From Lachnospiraceae bacterium (GTDB lineage: Bacteria; Bacillota; Clostridia; Lachnospirales; Lachnospiraceae): DNA of 64,000 nt. Below are positions 16,400 to 24,575 of the stretch, piece by piece (the first letter of the stretch is position 1; each line of letters begins with the position of its first letter). The notes under the pieces were generated by a model. The model was not told the DNA's origin. It did no database searches and saw only the letters and a program-made list of their open reading frames with translations. The position numbers and the translations under genes were made by a program. The stretch covers positions 40,673 to 104,672 of the forward strand of contig CAJTBF010000014.1 in the NCBI GenBank assembly GCA_910574195.1, read 5' to 3'.

Positions 16400-16438
16400 A
16401 ATATATTATACAGTGAGTATATCACTGTATAATATATT
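16400..16438. promoter_or_regulatory. 39-bp perfect palindromic operator
   Basis: Arms AATATATTATACAGTGA (16400-16416) and its exact reverse complement (16422-16438) flank a 5-bp centre. It covers the spacer and -10 box of the minus-strand promoter, so a dimeric repressor bound here would block transcription. The GntR/FCD protein at 2666-3316 is the nearest candidate, though no matching site is seen at 3.4 kb. Confidence 0.8.
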
Positions 16439-16444
16439 AGTCAA
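16416..16444 (-). promoter_or_regulatory. Promoter of the minus-strand sugar-acid operon
   Basis: On the minus strand: TTGACT (plus 16439-16444), a 17-bp spacer, and TATACT (plus 16416-16421), about 60 nt before the start codon. Confidence 0.75.
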
Positions 16445-16580
16445 TGAAAAGATAGAGTATCGGAGAAGCTATGTAAGGAATGGAGGAAAGTAGAAGGAAA
16501 AAGTATCAAGGATACGAATAAGCATAAATTATATTTTGCCGATTATCAGGTTCTGCCCCCTGAAAAATTTTTTACAAAGC

Positions 16581-16616
16581 GAAGCGGGATTTTCAAGGTA
16601 TAAAATTCCTTTCTTT
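16581..16616 (+). repeat. Right copy of a ~36-bp direct repeat
   Basis: Matches 863-898 at about 31 of 36 positions, sharing the core GATTTTCAAGG-ATAAAATTCCTTT. Both copies are in the same orientation and lie outside the sugar-acid module. The remainder of 16445-16713 shows nothing else I can identify. Confidence 0.65.
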
Positions 16617-16713
16617 ACAGATAATAGAACTAAAATGGATTATAGAAACAACAAAAAAAGTAAATCTCCTTTGATGTAGAAAGAAAAGGAAAAAGGACGG
16701 AGGTATTTTTTAT

Positions 16714-17259
16714 ATGAAAGCAACAGGAATTGTAAGAAGAATTGATGATTTGGGGAGAGTAGTAATCCCGAAAGAGATTCGCAGAACGCTTCGGATTCGG
16801 GAGGGCGACCCCCTGGAGATTTTTACAGACAGAGAAGGAGAGGTCATCCTGAAGAAGTATTCCCCGATCGGAGAATTGAGCACACTGGCAAAGCAGTATT
16901 CGGAAAGTCTGGCACAGACAATGAACTGTACGGTATGTATTACAGACACAGATCAGATTGTGGCGGCGGCAGGAAATGGAAAAAAGGAACTGCAGGATAA
17001 GTATATCAGCAAAGAACTGGAAAATGTGATTCAACAGAGAGAGCAGATTCTGGCAAAAGCGGACAGCAAAAAGTTCGTCCGGATTGCGGAAGGAGATGTG
17101 GACTATCAGGAAGAAGCCGTATGTCCGATTTTATGCGAAGGGGATGTGATCGGTTCCGTTGTATTTTTAAGCCGGGACGATAAGAAAAAGATGGGGGAGA
17201 CGGAGCAGAAAGTAGCTATGAGCGCCGCCGGATTTCTGGGCAGACAGATGGAACAATGA
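16714..17259 (+). CDS. spoVT: Stage V sporulation protein T (AbrB-type regulator)
   Basis: A 181-aa transcription factor. Residues 1-45 are the swapped-hairpin AbrB DNA-binding domain (MKATGIVRRIDDLGRVVIPK, then EIRRTLRIREGDPLEI), and the rest is the GAF-like C-terminal domain found in SpoVT but not in AbrB. The length matches SpoVT (about 178-180 aa). In Bacillus and Clostridium it tunes forespore sigma-G genes. GGAGG precedes the start. Presence supports a spore-forming lifestyle. Confidence 0.92.
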   Translation: MKATGIVRRIDDLGRVVIPKEIRRTLRIREGDPLEIFTDREGEVILKKYSPIGELSTLAKQYSESLAQTMNCTVCITDTDQIVAAAGNGKKELQDKYISKELENVIQQREQILAKADSKKFVRIAEGDVDYQEEAVCPILCEGDVIGSVVFLSRDDKKKMGETEQKVAMSAAGFLGRQMEQ

Positions 17260-17452
17260 CAGTAGACATGGACAGAAGAAACAGCGAAAAAATCGTAGGT
17301 AAAAAAGAATGAGAAAATTCTGCCGGGAATGTGAACTGCCGCAGGCAAAAGACATATTTTCCACCGGACAATCATAGAGTGTATTAGAGCATGTTTGCAT
17401 AGGAGAGAATATTCGTGCAGACAGAGTCAAAAGGATGGGACGGGAGGAGAAT

Positions 17453-17839
17453 ATGGAAAAAAAGACGGGAAACGGACAATATGTAGAGCAGGCGGTGATT
17501 GGATTACTGAAATCGCTGCTTTGTGCTTTTGTCATTAGCGGAATTCTGTTGGTACTGCTGACATTCTTACTGTACAAATGGAATTTGGACGAGGGGAAAG
17601 TGACGGTTGGAATTATACTGATCTACGTGTTATCTACCTTTGTTGGAGGATTCGTGGCGGGGAAACTGATCAGAGTACGAAAGTTTCTTTGGGGACTGGC
17701 CTGCGGACTTTTGTATTTTGCATTATTGTTACTGGTATCCTTTGGGGTGTATCGCTCCCTGCAGGGAAGTGGAGCCAATATCATCACAACATTTCTTCTA
17801 TGTGCCGGCGGTGGGATGCTGGGCGGGATGGTGTCTTAA
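17453..17839 (+). CDS. TIGR04086-family membrane protein
   Basis: A 128-aa protein with four hydrophobic helices (about residues 17-40, 50-70, 78-98 and 105-126) and Gly-rich ends. The look and the position just upstream of the SCIFF gene match the TIGR04086 family of clostridial membrane proteins, whose role is unknown. The start at 17453 has GGAGG 4-5 nt upstream; six in-frame codons precede it. Not in the same transcript as scfA because a strong terminator follows. Confidence 0.8.
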   Translation: MEKKTGNGQYVEQAVIGLLKSLLCAFVISGILLVLLTFLLYKWNLDEGKVTVGIILIYVLSTFVGGFVAGKLIRVRKFLWGLACGLLYFALLLLVSFGVYRSLQGSGANIITTFLLCAGGGMLGGMVS

Positions 17840-18325
17840 AACAGGTAGAATTTCGGAAGGGTATAAGAGAGCAGAATTAGCGGGCGCATACCGCCCGGAA
17901 TGCTTCAAAACCAGAAGGGCGCAATTCCATGATTTTACTGGAATTGCGCTGTTTTAAGGTGTAAGATACATAGAATGATATTACTTTTTACGGCTCAGGA
18001 ATGCGTAATTTGGCGCATTCCGTGAAAACAGACTTATGCAGCAACAATAGTTCGGGGTGATTTTTGCGCGGCAAAACTTCAAATATCGCCCCGATCCGTT
18101 ACTGTGAGCGGTTTCTCAGGCCGTGAATAGCAACGAATGACTGTGAAAGCCGGGAAGGGAATAAAAAAATGCTTTCAAAATGAAAGGCAGTGTGCTATAA
18201 TATTTCGAGGTAAATATAGAAACGGTGATTTTGGAAAAGTTGCCCTATATGTTTCGATATGCCCTGTGGGACAGACAGAATGCCGCTGTGGTCCGACAGA
18301 GTTCAATCAAGTAGGAGGAGAAGAG
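17840..18325. other. Intergenic region with hairpins and the scfA promoter
   Basis: No gene is seen. It holds a terminator (17919-17953), a perfect hairpin GGAATGCG/CGCATTCC (17998-18005/18014-18021), a longer one TCGGGGTGAT/ATCGCCCCGA (18052-18061/18085-18094), and a CAGGCCGTGAATAGCAAC segment (18118-18135) that recurs in inverted form near 1040. A TATAAT at 18194-18199, with TTCAAA about 16 nt before it, is the likely scfA promoter. Confidence 0.55.
17919..17953 (+). terminator. Terminator after the TIGR04086 gene
   Basis: Perfect 11-bp stem GCGCAATTCCA (17919-17929) with TGGAATTGCGC (17939-17949), followed by a short T run. Confidence 0.8.
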
Positions 18326-18469
18326 ATGAAACACATTAAGACGTTGAATACACAGACCTTGAATCATACGGTGAAGAAGGGTGGATGCGGTGAATGTCAG
18401 ACCTCTTGCCAGTCTGCATGCAAGACTTCCTGTACCGTAGGAAATCAGACCTGCGAGCAGAAAAAATAG
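18326..18469 (+). CDS. scfA: SCIFF ranthipeptide precursor (six-cysteine peptide)
   Basis: A 47-aa ribosomal peptide with an N-terminal leader (MKHIKTLNTQTLNHTVKKGG) and six cysteines at 21, 24, 28, 32, 36 and 43: the SCIFF signature found in nearly all Clostridia. The partner radical-SAM enzyme joins a Cys sulfur to a neighbouring residue (typically the Thr between cysteines) to form a thioether. The mature product and its function remain unknown. AGGAGG precedes the ATG. The frame is open further upstream, but only this start gives the family sequence. A hairpin follows before scfB. Confidence 0.95.
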   Translation: MKHIKTLNTQTLNHTVKKGGCGECQTSCQSACKTSCTVGNQTCEQKK

Positions 18470-18538
18470 TCGAAGGACAGGAAAAGCAGGATTGGGAGAA
18501 CTGCTTACCGGGAGTTCGGTGAACAAGAATGGATCACT

Positions 18539-18564
18539 AAGGCAGCGGCCTGCGTCGCTGCCTT
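18539..18564 (+). promoter_or_regulatory. Hairpin between scfA and scfB (possible attenuator)
   Basis: Perfect 9-bp stem AAGGCAGCG (18539-18547) with CGCTGCCTT (18556-18564), followed only by a weak T-containing stretch. It probably terminates part of the transcripts so that precursor exceeds maturase. Confidence 0.65.
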
Positions 18565-18712
18565 ATCCTTGTATCACGGGGAAGTTGGGATGTCCTTGTT
18601 CCGGTCTGCGGGGAAAGGGAAAGATCCGTATTTCGGGAAAAAGTTCCTTATCAGGAGCAGGCGGCTTTTATAGGAAGCAGGAGATGCAGAAGCAGAAAGT
18701 GAGGTATCGTCG

Positions 18713-20101
18713 GTGATACATCAGTACCAAAATAACGGATACAATATTGTTCTGGATGTAAACAGCGGTTCCGTACATGTGGTGGATCAGATCGCGTATG
18801 ATGTGATTGCCTGTCTGGAAGAACAGAATCCGCTGCATACGGTGGAGACGCTTGAGGCGGCAGAGACCAGGAATCTGCTGACTGCGCGGCTGCCGGAATA
18901 TCCGGCAGAGGAACTCCTGGAAGTATTGGATACTATTCGGGAGTTGACGGATGCCGGGCAGTTGTTTACGCCGGACGTTTACGAAAATTATATAGAAGAA
19001 GTAAAGCAGCGCAAGACGGTGGTGAAAGCCCTGTGCCTGCATATTGCGCATGACTGTAATCTTGCCTGTAAATACTGTTTTGCAGAGGAAGGGGAATACC
19101 ATGGAAGGCGCGCGCTGATGTCTTATGAAGTGGGAAAGAAAGCGTTGGATTTTCTGGTGGCGCAGTCCGGAAGCCGAAAGAATCTGGAAGTGGATTTTTT
19201 CGGGGGAGAACCTTTGATGAACTGGCAGGTAGTAAAGGATCTGGTTGCATATGGAAGAGAGCTGGAAAAGCAATATGAGAAGCATTTTCGTTTCACACTG
19301 ACAACCAATGGTGTGCTGCTGAACGAGGAAGTGCAGGAGTTTGTCAACCGGGAGATGGATAATGTGGTGCTCAGTCTGGACGGACGTAAGGAAGTCAATG
19401 ACCGGATGCGGCCGTTTCGAAACGGAAAAGGAAGTTATGACCTGATTGTACCGAAGTTTCAGAAACTGGCAGAGAGCCGGAATCAGCAGAAGTATTATAT
19501 TCGGGGGACCTTTACAAAAGAAAATCTGGATTTTTCCAAAGACGTGCAGCATTTTGTGGATCTGGGATTCCGGCAGATTTCCATTGAGCCGGTTGTAGGG
19601 GAAGAGACCGATCCTTATGCCATTCAGATGCAGGATCTGCCGCAGATCTTTCAGGAATATGACAAGCTGGCGAAGACGATGATCGCTTATGAAAAGGCAG
19701 GAAAGGGATTTCAGTTTTTTCATTTTATGCTGGATTTGGAGGGAGGCCCCTGTGTGGCCAAGCGGCTGTCCGGCTGTGGTTCCGGCACGGAATATCTGGC
19801 GGTGACGCCCTGGGGAGATCTGTATCCCTGTCATCAGTTTGTGGGAGATGAGCATTTCCTGATGGGCAATGTGGAGACGGGCATTGTCCGGCCGGAGATT
19901 GCGGAAGAATTCCGTGGATGCAGTGTGTATTCCAAGGAAAAATGCAGGAAGTGCTTTGCCAGATTTTACTGCAGCGGAGGGTGTATGGCGAATTCCTATA
20001 AGTTTCATCATACGATACAGGATACCTATGAGGTAAGCTGTGAGATGGAGCGCAAACGGGTAGAATGCGCTATTATGATCAAAGCGGCATTGGCGGAGTG
20101 A
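18713..20101 (+). CDS. scfB: SCIFF maturase, radical SAM/SPASM thioether synthase
   Basis: A 462-aa enzyme with an N-terminal RiPP-recognition-like region (1-90), radical SAM cluster cysteines C115, C119 and C122 (DCNLACKYCF), the glycine-rich FFGGEPLMNW, and a C-terminal SPASM domain with many cysteines (CGSG..., YPCHQF, CRKCFARFYCSGGC) for two auxiliary Fe-S clusters. It installs thioether bonds in the SCIFF peptide. The start is GTG 18713 with GAGGT upstream. It lies 243 nt after scfA and 75 nt before secDF, the usual clostridial order. Confidence 0.94.
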   Translation: MIHQYQNNGYNIVLDVNSGSVHVVDQIAYDVIACLEEQNPLHTVETLEAAETRNLLTARLPEYPAEELLEVLDTIRELTDAGQLFTPDVYENYIEEVKQRKTVVKALCLHIAHDCNLACKYCFAEEGEYHGRRALMSYEVGKKALDFLVAQSGSRKNLEVDFFGGEPLMNWQVVKDLVAYGRELEKQYEKHFRFTLTTNGVLLNEEVQEFVNREMDNVVLSLDGRKEVNDRMRPFRNGKGSYDLIVPKFQKLAESRNQQKYYIRGTFTKENLDFSKDVQHFVDLGFRQISIEPVVGEETDPYAIQMQDLPQIFQEYDKLAKTMIAYEKAGKGFQFFHFMLDLEGGPCVAKRLSGCGSGTEYLAVTPWGDLYPCHQFVGDEHFLMGNVETGIVRPEIAEEFRGCSVYSKEKCRKCFARFYCSGGCMANSYKFHHTIQDTYEVSCEMERKRVECAIMIKAALAE

Positions 20102-20176
20102 TTTTATTTATTGCTTTATTATAGAAAAATCAAAAGAAATGCGGTCTGTTAAGACTGCATAGAAAGGGAGCAAGTC

Positions 20177-22453
20177 ATGAAAAAAAGCAAAGGTATCATC
20201 AGTTTGATTCTGATGGCGGCGCTGGTCGTTTTTTTGGGATTTACCACGGTCAGCGGATTTGGAAAGGGAGCGACCGGAGCCGCAAAGAATATCAAATTGG
20301 GATTGGATCTGGAGGGCGGCGTCAGCATCACTTACCAGGTGAAGGGGGGGACCCCGTCTGCGGAGGATATGGCAGATACGATCTATAAGCTGCAGCGCCG
20401 TGTGGAGCAGTATAGTACAGAGGCGACGGTATATCAGGAGGGAGACGATCGGATCAGTATTGAGATTCCGGGGGTATCGGATGCCAATGAGATACTGGAT
20501 GAACTGGGACAGCCGGGTTCTCTTTATTTTATCGCGCAAAAGGATGCGGACGGGAACGAGAATTATACCATGACCGGTTATACAGGAAATACCGCCGAAG
20601 ATTATACCTTGAATAAGACTCTGGAAGAGCTGCAGGAGACGGATTCTATCGTACTGAGCGGTTCGGAGGTAAAAAGCGCCAGTGCCGGCAGCCGTACGGA
20701 TGAACTGACCGGCGCCAATACGAATGTGGTTTCCCTGGAATTCAACGAAGAAGGAACCAAGAAGTTCGCAGAGGCGACCAAAACGGCGTTTGCAGAGAAG
20801 CAGAGTATCGGGATTTATTATGACGGTGCCTTTGTCAGTGTGCCCAACGTAAACGCGGAGATCAAAGATGGACGTGCCGAAATCTCCGGCAGTATGACTT
20901 TTGAAGAGGCGGACAGGCTGGCTTCCACCATTCGAATCGGTGGTTTGAATCTGGAGCTGGAGGAATTGCGTTCCAATGTGGTGGGGGCACAGCTCGGGGA
21001 GGAGGCCATCAGTACCAGTTTAAAGGCCGGCGCCATCGGTCTGGCCATTGTGTTTGTATTTATGTGTGTGGTATATCTTCTTCCGGGATTTGCTTCCAGT
21101 GTGGCGCTTTTGATTTATACGGGATTAATCCTGGTATTGTTAAACGCATTTGATATTACCCTGACATTGCCGGGAATTGCCGGTATTATCCTGGGAATCG
21201 GAATGGCGGTGGACGCCAACGTCATCATCTTTGCCAGAGTACGGGAAGAACTGGCCCAGGGGAAAGCAGTCAAAAGTGCATTGAATGCCGGGTTCCAAAA
21301 GGCTATGTCTGCGATTCTGGATGGGAATATTACCACGTTGATTGCAGCCGGAGTTCTTGGAGGGCTGGGAAGCGGAACGGTCAAAGGATTTGCGCAGACG
21401 CTGGCATTGGGTATTGTAGTATCCATGTTCACGGCGCTGGTTATTACCAGAGTGATTATTTATGCGTTCTATGCGGTGGGCCTGCGGAATGAAACGCTGT
21501 ACGGACGACCGAAGAAGGCGGAACGTGCGCCGGTGAATTTCCTTGGAAAGCGCAGAATCTTTTTCGGTGTGTCCGTGGCGATGGTTCTGGCAGGATTTGT
21601 CTTTATGGGAATTCACGCAGTCCGTGGAAACGATATTATGAATTACAGCCTGGAATTCAAGGGCGGTACTTCCACAAATATCACCTTCGATCAGGATTAC
21701 TCCCTGGATGAGATTGATCAGAAGATTGTTCCGCTCATCGAGGATGCGACCGGCGATAAGAATGTGCAGGTGCAGAAAGTGGAGGGAACCAATCAGGTAA
21801 TATTTAAGACACAGACATTGGATTTGGAAAAGCGGGAAGCGTTCCACAATGCCATGGTGGAAAATTTTGATGCGGACGAGAGTAAGATTACGATAGAGAA
21901 TATCAGTTCTACGGTAAGTTCGGAGATGCGGCAGGACGCCATGGTTGCGGTCATCGTGGCAACGATCTGTATGCTGTTGTATATCTGGTTCCGGTTTAAG
22001 GATATCCGTTTTGCGACCAGTGCGGTAGCGGCGCTTTTACATGACGTGCTGGTGGTACTTGCATTCTATGTCATTGCACGGGTTTCAGTAGGAAATACAT
22101 TTATTGCGTGTATGCTGACGATTGTCGGATATTCGATCAATGCAACTATTGTGATCTTTGACAGAATCCGGGAAGAGCTGCGGACGAAGAAGAAAACAGA
22201 AGGGCTGGATGAACTTGTCAACCGGAGTATTACCCGGACATTGACGAGAAGTATCTACACCTCTCTTACCACATTTGTGATGGTAGCGGTCCTCTTCATC
22301 CTGGGTGTCAGCTCCATTAAAGAGTTTGCACTGCCGTTGATGGTGGGAATCATATGCGGCGCATATTCGTCGGTATGTATCACAGGCGTGTTGTGGTATG
22401 TGATGAAGAACAGAGAAAGCAAAAAGGAAGCGGCGGCAGGAAAGAAAAAATAG
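20177..22453 (+). CDS. secDF: Fused protein translocase subunit SecDF
   Basis: A 758-aa fusion of SecD (about 1-425) and SecF (about 450-758), each with the RND-like membrane core. Seen: SecD opening IKLGLDLEGGV, the membrane motifs GIAGIILGIGMAVDANVIIFARVREEL and, in the SecF half, MLTIVGYSINATIVIFDRIREEL (quoted in overlapping parts), and the SecF loop SLEFKGGTS. It uses the proton-motive force to help SecYEG/SecA export proteins. GGGAG precedes the start. The extracellular P1 region is smaller than in Gram-negative SecD, as is usual in Firmicutes. Confidence 0.95.
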   Translation: MKKSKGIISLILMAALVVFLGFTTVSGFGKGATGAAKNIKLGLDLEGGVSITYQVKGGTPSAEDMADTIYKLQRRVEQYSTEATVYQEGDDRISIEIPGVSDANEILDELGQPGSLYFIAQKDADGNENYTMTGYTGNTAEDYTLNKTLEELQETDSIVLSGSEVKSASAGSRTDELTGANTNVVSLEFNEEGTKKFAEATKTAFAEKQSIGIYYDGAFVSVPNVNAEIKDGRAEISGSMTFEEADRLASTIRIGGLNLELEELRSNVVGAQLGEEAISTSLKAGAIGLAIVFVFMCVVYLLPGFASSVALLIYTGLILVLLNAFDITLTLPGIAGIILGIGMAVDANVIIFARVREELAQGKAVKSALNAGFQKAMSAILDGNITTLIAAGVLGGLGSGTVKGFAQTLALGIVVSMFTALVITRVIIYAFYAVGLRNETLYGRPKKAERAPVNFLGKRRIFFGVSVAMVLAGFVFMGIHAVRGNDIMNYSLEFKGGTSTNITFDQDYSLDEIDQKIVPLIEDATGDKNVQVQKVEGTNQVIFKTQTLDLEKREAFHNAMVENFDADESKITIENISSTVSSEMRQDAMVAVIVATICMLLYIWFRFKDIRFATSAVAALLHDVLVVLAFYVIARVSVGNTFIACMLTIVGYSINATIVIFDRIREELRTKKKTEGLDELVNRSITRTLTRSIYTSLTTFVMVAVLFILGVSSIKEFALPLMVGIICGAYSSVCITGVLWYVMKNRESKKEAAAGKKK

Positions 22454-22460
22454 CAAAAAA

Positions 22461-22527
22461 GGCGGTCTGCCTCCGGGTACAGTGAACAGGAAGTTTACTG
22501 TGCAAGCGGAGTGCGGGGCCGTCTTTT
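22461..22527 (+). terminator. Terminator after secDF
   Basis: Nested structure: an inner stem ACAGTGAAC/GTTTACTGT (22479-22487/22493-22501) inside partly paired G/C-rich outer arms, then a run of seven T. Confidence 0.65.
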
Positions 22528-22672
22528 TTTCTGACTTTGTTAAGCCGGATATAAGGGTTTACATGACAGTAAAACCGGAAGGCCGAACGGTGATCGGTCT
22601 GTCTGTGTAAGGATACCGGCAGACGACAGAAGTTTGGTTTTTCTGTGCAGATTGGAAAAGAGGAAAGAACAG

Positions 22673-24388
22673 ATGAAAGAAAAATGGTTTGTGGCTATGA
22701 AAAAAGCCGATTTTGAGAGGATTGCAAAGAGACATCATATCTCGCCCATTCTGGCGCGGCTGCTCCGGAATCGGGATGTGATTGGTGCGGAAGCCATTGA
22801 GGAGTATTTGAACGGCAACATTACGGATCTGTGGGATGGAATGTTGATGAAGGATATGGACCGTGCCGTGGAGATTCTTGCGGAAAAGATCCGCGCGGGG
22901 GCGGCAATCCGGGTGATTGGAGATTATGATATTGACGGAGTCAATGCGACCTATATTTTGCAGGAAGGATTATCCAGACTGGGGGCGGAGGTGGATACGG
23001 ATATTCCGGACCGTGTCCGGGAGGGATTTGGATTGAACCGGCTTTTGATTGACCGCGCCCTGAAGGATGGGATTGATACAATGATTACCTGTGACAATGG
23101 GATTGCCGCCTGTAAGGAGATTGCTTACGGAAAGGAACGGGGAATGACGGTCATTGTGACAGATCATCATGCAGTGCAGTTTCTGGAGATGGACGGGGAG
23201 CGGGAATATCAGCTGCCGCCGGCAGACGCCGTGGTTGATCCGCATCAGCCGGATTGTCCCTATCCGTTCAAAGAATTGTGCGGTGCGGCGGTTGCCTATA
23301 AGTTGATTGAAGCGTTATACGAGGTGATGGGCCGGGAACCGGACGAGGCGGATGATCTGATGGAGAATGTGGCCATTGCCACAGTCGGAGATGTGGTGGA
23401 TCTGCGCGGAGAAAACCGGATTTTCGTCAAACAGGGGCTGGAAATGTTAAAGCAGACCAAAAATGAAGGGTTAAAAGCCCTGATGGTGTGTACCAAAATT
23501 CCGGTGGAACATCTGAACCCCGACCATATCGCATACATTCTGGGCCCCTGTATCAACGCAAGCGGCAGGCTGGATACGGCAAAACGTGCATTGGAACTTT
23601 TGAACGCGAACAGTTGGCGGGAGGCTGTTATGCTTGCCGAAGATTTGAAAGCGCTCAATGACAGTCGGAAAGAGATGACGGAAAAAGGCGTAAAGCAGGC
23701 AATTGAGGTCATTGAGAACACCGGTCTTTTGGAGAACGACGTGTTGGTGGTGTATCTGCCGGACTGTCATGAAAGTGTAGCCGGAATCATTGCCGGCCGG
23801 ATTCGGGAAAAGTATTATCGTCCCACATTTATACTGACACCGGCGCAGGGCGGGGTGAAAGGCTCCGGTCGTTCCATTGAGAGTTATGACCTGCACAGAG
23901 AACTGTGCAGATGCAGTTCCTTATTTCTCAATTTCGGGGGACATAAGATGGCGGCGGGATTACTTCTGAAAGAAGAGAATGTAGGGCGTTTCCGGGAAAC
24001 CATCAATGCATTGTCGCCTCTGACCGAAAAAGATCTGGAAGAGAAGGTTTCGATTGATATGCGGCTTCCGTTTTCTCATATTACGGAAGCGCTGATTTCT
24101 GAACTGGAATTGCTGGAGCCCACCGGCAAAGGAAACGCAAAGCCTTTATTTGCGGAGAAAAATCTTAGGGTGATTGCACCGCAGATTATCGGCAGGCGTC
24201 AGAATGCGCTGAAATTTCAGGCGGAAGACGAGAGAGGAAACCGGATGGACGCCATCTATTTCGGAGATGTGCAGGAGTGTATGGATTATATAAGAGAGAA
24301 GGAGACTATTGCGGTTACATATTATCCATCCGTAAATGAATATAAGGGAACACGGAGTCTGCAGATTCGGGTGCTCCATTATCAGTAG
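22673..24388 (+). CDS. recJ: Single-stranded-DNA-specific exonuclease RecJ
   Basis: A 571-aa 5'-3' exonuclease acting on single-stranded DNA in recombination and repair. DHH-family motifs: GDYDIDGVNAT (motif I), CDNGI, TDHHAVQ (the DHH box), VDPHQPDCPYPFKELCGAAVAYK, and DHHA1 motif ASGRLDTAK plus GSGRSIESYDLH and NFGGHKMAAG. The metal-binding Asp and His residues are all present. The ATG at 22673 follows GAGG; upstream in-frame codons give no family similarity. It is close in length to the E. coli enzyme. Confidence 0.93.
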   Translation: MKEKWFVAMKKADFERIAKRHHISPILARLLRNRDVIGAEAIEEYLNGNITDLWDGMLMKDMDRAVEILAEKIRAGAAIRVIGDYDIDGVNATYILQEGLSRLGAEVDTDIPDRVREGFGLNRLLIDRALKDGIDTMITCDNGIAACKEIAYGKERGMTVIVTDHHAVQFLEMDGEREYQLPPADAVVDPHQPDCPYPFKELCGAAVAYKLIEALYEVMGREPDEADDLMENVAIATVGDVVDLRGENRIFVKQGLEMLKQTKNEGLKALMVCTKIPVEHLNPDHIAYILGPCINASGRLDTAKRALELLNANSWREAVMLAEDLKALNDSRKEMTEKGVKQAIEVIENTGLLENDVLVVYLPDCHESVAGIIAGRIREKYYRPTFILTPAQGGVKGSGRSIESYDLHRELCRCSSLFLNFGGHKMAAGLLLKEENVGRFRETINALSPLTEKDLEEKVSIDMRLPFSHITEALISELELLEPTGKGNAKPLFAEKNLRVIAPQIIGRRQNALKFQAEDERGNRMDAIYFGDVQECMDYIREKETIAVTYYPSVNEYKGTRSLQIRVLHYQ

Positions 24389-24475
24389 GTGAATTTGCAG
24401 TAGGACGGATTGTCATAACAGAGAGTCCGAAGGCTGAACTGTGATGGAGAAAGGCAAAAATCGTAATTTGGCGGC

Positions 24476-24503
24476 TTTACAATTCGGAAAAAAATGATAT
24501 ACT
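24476..24503 (+). promoter_or_regulatory. Likely promoter of relA
   Basis: TTTACA (24476-24481), 16-bp spacer, TATACT (24498-24503), 72 bp before the relA start. Confidence 0.55.
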
Positions 24504-24575
24504 AGAAAATATTGCAAGTTACCTTGAAATCAAAAAGGTGGTAATGAGACAGGAAAGGAAGAGAGGGATCTGAAA

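Noticed and set aside
18668..20011. A 447-codon minus-strand frame opposite scfB
   Set aside because: The plus strand encodes all radical SAM and SPASM motifs; the minus frame is a by-product of codon bias.
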